This document shows positions 6,695 to 8,368 of a stretch of DNA of 8,368 bases, one piece after another. The notes under the pieces are model-generated. The model was not told the DNA's origin and did not search any database. It was given only the letters and a program-made list of their open reading frames with translations. This stretch comes from UBA7328 sp002471345 (GTDB lineage Bacteria > Bacteroidota > Bacteroidia > Chitinophagales > Saprospiraceae): positions 1 to 8,368 of the forward strand of contig CAXGOB010000130.1 in NCBI GenBank assembly GCA_964011275.1. The letters run 5' to 3'. Position 1 is the stretch's first letter. Each line of letters begins with the position of its first letter. The translations under genes and the position numbers were made by a program.

Positions 6695-7732
6695 ATGGCA
6701 GAAACAGCTACTAAAGCAAGGAAATCAACGGGAAAAAGTGTGAAAGTAAAATATTCAAAAAGAATGTACTTGGAGTGGTTTGAAGTAATGTACAGAGTAC
6801 GTCAGTTCGAACAGGCTGCATTAAAGGCTTATTCACAACAGAAAATTAGAGGATTTTGTCATGTCTATATAGGGCAAGAGGCTATTGCTGGGGGATTATA
6901 TTCCGCATTACGTCCAGAAGATAAAGTCGTAACTGCTTATAGACAGCATGGAGTAGCATTATCAAGAGGCTTAACATCAAGAGAGTGTATGGCCGAACTA
7001 TTTGGTAAGGAAACTGGATCTGTAAAAGGTAAAGGTGGTTCAATGCATTTCTTTTCCAAAGAAAAAAATTATTTCGGCGGTAATGGAATCGTTGGCGCTC
7101 AAATCCCAATAGGGACAGGAATTGCTTTTGCTGAAAGTTATAGAGGGACAGATAATTTGTGTGTTTGTATGTTTGGCGATGGAGCTGCAAGACAAGGTGC
7201 ACTCTATGAGTCTTTCAATATGGCAATGTCTTGGAGTATTCCTGTGTTATACATCTGCGAGAATAATGGCTATGCAATGGGCACATCGGTTTCTCGGACA
7301 AGTAATGTCACCTCTATTCATCAGGTGGGAGATGCTTTTAACATGCCTAATGAAGCTGTAGATGGCATGAATCCTGAAAGTGTTCATGTTGCCTTAGAAA
7401 AGGCAATTAAACATATTAGAAGAGGCAAGGGGCCTTATTTTTTAGAGATCAATACCTATAGATACAGAGGACATTCAGTTTCAGATCCAGCAAAGTATAG
7501 AACAAAAGAAGAACTTGAGTATTACAAAGGATTAGATCCTATAAATACAATTGAAGATAAAATAGTAAAAGATAAAATCGGAACTCTAAAAGAAGTCGAT
7601 GCTATAAAAGTGAAAATAAAAGAGGAAATCACTGATGCAGTTCAATTCGCTGAAGATTCTTCTTTCCTTCCAGCATCTGAATTGTATACCGATAATTATG
7701 TTCAAAAAGATTATCCATTTATCAAAGACTAG
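6695..7732 (+). CDS. pdhA: Pyruvate dehydrogenase E1 component, alpha subunit
   Basis: This 345-residue protein is the alpha subunit of a two-subunit thiamine-diphosphate E1, which decarboxylates pyruvate and passes the acetyl group to the lipoyl E2 of the pyruvate dehydrogenase complex in the cytoplasm. The cofactor motif begins with GDGAARQGALYESFN (161-175) and ends with ENN (189-191). YRQHG (82-86) and GGSMHFF (114-120) are typical of the fold. The loop YRYRGHSVSDPAKYR (255-269) matches the E1 alpha phosphorylation-loop region and favours pyruvate over branched-chain substrates, though the latter cannot be fully excluded. The ATG at 6695 is preferred: MAETATKARKSTGK is a plausible N-terminus, while an in-frame TTG at 6650 would add hydrophobic, unrelated residues and overlap the promoter box. 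The E1 beta and E2 genes are not adjacent; a TPR gene follows. Single-gene unit with a hairpin just after its stop. Confidence 0.93.
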   Translation: MAETATKARKSTGKSVKVKYSKRMYLEWFEVMYRVRQFEQAALKAYSQQKIRGFCHVYIGQEAIAGGLYSALRPEDKVVTAYRQHGVALSRGLTSRECMAELFGKETGSVKGKGGSMHFFSKEKNYFGGNGIVGAQIPIGTGIAFAESYRGTDNLCVCMFGDGAARQGALYESFNMAMSWSIPVLYICENNGYAMGTSVSRTSNVTSIHQVGDAFNMPNEAVDGMNPESVHVALEKAIKHIRRGKGPYFLEINTYRYRGHSVSDPAKYRTKEELEYYKGLDPINTIEDKIVKDKIGTLKEVDAIKVKIKEEITDAVQFAEDSSFLPASELYTDNYVQKDYPFIKD

Positions 7733-7735
7733 ATC

Positions 7736-7760
7736 TTACAAATATTATTTTTATTTGTAA
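7736..7760 (+). terminator. Hairpin terminator after pdhA
   Basis: TTACAAATA (7736-7744) and TATTTGTAA (7752-7760) form a perfect 9-bp stem around a 7-nt loop, starting 3 nt after the pdhA stop codon. The sequence after it (TATTTAAAATT) is only partly T-rich, so this may act as a weak terminator or as an mRNA 3' end stabiliser. Confidence 0.55.
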
Positions 7761-7797
7761 TATTTAAAATTACTGGCTTTATAAGCTAAGTATTCTG

Positions 7798-7805
7798 TAC
7801 TTTTG
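7798..7805 (+). promoter_or_regulatory. Candidate -7 box upstream of the TPR gene
   Basis: TACTTTTG at 7798-7805 matches TAnnTTTG and ends 20 nt before the ATG of the next gene, much like the box ahead of pdhA. A clear -33 TTTG is missing; CTGG at 7773-7776 is at about the right distance. Together with the hairpin it suggests the TPR gene is transcribed separately from pdhA. Confidence 0.4.
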
Positions 7806-7825
7806 CCCAAATTTTCGAAAAAGCT

Positions 7826-8368
7826 ATGGCTAAATCGCGTAGAAAACAACAAGAAGAAGAGACGCTTATTGACTTGGTAGAAACCAAACAGTCCATGGAG
7901 GACTTTATGGAAAAAAACCAAATGTTAATTGTTGGCATAGTTGCCGCGTTACTATTAAGTATTGGTGGATTCATAGCATATAAGATGCTCTATCAAGCAC
8001 CAAGAGAAAGTTCTGCACAAGAACAAATTTTTCAAGCTGAAATACAGTTTCAAAGAGATTCTTTTGCATTAGCACTAAGCAACCCAGGAGGAGGATATGA
8101 AGGTCTTCTAGATATTATTGATAATTACTCAGGTACTCAGACTGCAAATTTGGCTAAGTACTATGCTGGTATATCATACTTGAACTTGGGCAGTTACGCT
8201 GATGCTATTAAGTATTTAAGTGATTATAAAGAATCTGGCAATGTAACTCCGTCAATGAAGTATGGAACATTAGCCGATGCTTATGCGGAGTCTGGAGATA
8301 TGGATAAAGCCCTCTCTAACTATAAGAAAGCTGCTTATACCGGAGACAATAACGTGCTTAATCCTTAT
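7826..8368 (+). CDS. Membrane-anchored tetratricopeptide-repeat protein (3' end outside window)
   Basis: An open frame from the ATG at 7826 runs off the right edge; 181 residues are visible. A charged cytoplasmic N-terminus with KSRRKQQEEE (3-12) is followed by one clear membrane helix, about 33-53 (MLIVGIVAALLLSIGGFIAYK), so the remainder should face the periplasm. Two TPR-like units are readable: about 107-135 (ANLAKYYAGISYLNLG then YADAIKYL) and about 144-171 (MKYGTLADAYAESGDMDKAL then SNYKKAA). The architecture resembles YfgM-type TPR proteins, which in Enterobacteria associate with the Sec translocon and periplasmic chaperones; relatives of about 220-230 residues are usual in Bacteroidota, so some 40-50 residues are probably missing. 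The exact role is unknown. In related genomes I recall such a gene near recF/DUF721 and ribH, so ribH may lie just beyond the edge. Confidence 0.85.
   Translation, partial: MAKSRRKQQEEETLIDLVETKQSMEDFMEKNQMLIVGIVAALLLSIGGFIAYKMLYQAPRESSAQEQIFQAEIQFQRDSFALALSNPGGGYEGLLDIIDNYSGTQTANLAKYYAGISYLNLGSYADAIKYLSDYKESGNVTPSMKYGTLADAYAESGDMDKALSNYKKAAYTGDNNVLNPY

Noticed and set aside
6882..7202. Antisense open frame of 106 codons inside pdhA
   Set aside because: Composition is skewed to Leu, Gln and Tyr as expected from a shadow frame, and the sense strand encodes conserved E1 alpha motifs.
7786..7974. Short antisense frame over the start of the TPR gene
   Set aside because: The sense frame has a clear start, membrane helix and TPR units, so the antisense frame is a shadow.
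1..8368. tRNA or rRNA genes, CRISPR arrays, insertion sequences, attachment sites, replication origin
   Set aside because: Reading both strands I found no cloverleaf-like sequence, spaced repeats, terminal inverted repeats or transposase motifs; coding density leaves gaps of under 200 bp.

Overview
The window looks like ordinary chromosomal DNA of an AT-rich member of the Bacteroidota. This rests on several signs: four perfect or near-perfect TAnnTTTG boxes of the Bacteroidota promoter type, no obvious Shine-Dalgarno sequences, a Bacteroidota-style S8 peptidase, a GT4 glycosyltransferase with the N-terminal pattern common in that phylum, and recF beside a DciA/DUF721 gene. I cannot fix the class or genus from the sequence alone. 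All gene identities come from motifs and recalled family features, not from a search.

Layout, left to right. A hairpin with a T-tract at the left edge probably ends a gene lying outside the window. It is followed by a small DinB-like gene (+) whose 5' end is unclear. Its tail overlaps, head-on, a leftward pair: recQ (DNA helicase, TTG start) followed with no gap by a GT4 glycosyltransferase gene. A 156 to 198 bp divergent region then holds candidate promoters for recQ (-) and for a secreted subtilisin-like peptidase (+). The peptidase gene ends one base short of a second leftward pair, recF and a dciA-like gene, which overlap by 8 bp. A short divergent gap leads to pdhA (+, pyruvate dehydrogenase E1 alpha), which ends at a clear hairpin. 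The last gene (+) is a membrane-anchored TPR protein cut by the right edge.

Function. Two leftward pairs carry DNA maintenance genes: RecQ unwinds DNA in recombination and repair, RecF loads the recombinase at gaps, and DciA is linked to loading of the replicative helicase. The remaining genes serve central carbon metabolism (PdhA), envelope or periplasmic processes (S8 peptidase, TPR protein), glycan synthesis (GT4) and an unknown metal-dependent role (DinB-like). They do not form one recognisable system. I see no mobile element, CRISPR array, RNA gene or defence island, and I found no convincing novel system. The points most worth checking are the odd start of the DinB-like gene, the zero-gap recQ-glycosyltransferase junction, the large insert in the peptidase, and a small palindrome in the divergent promoter region.
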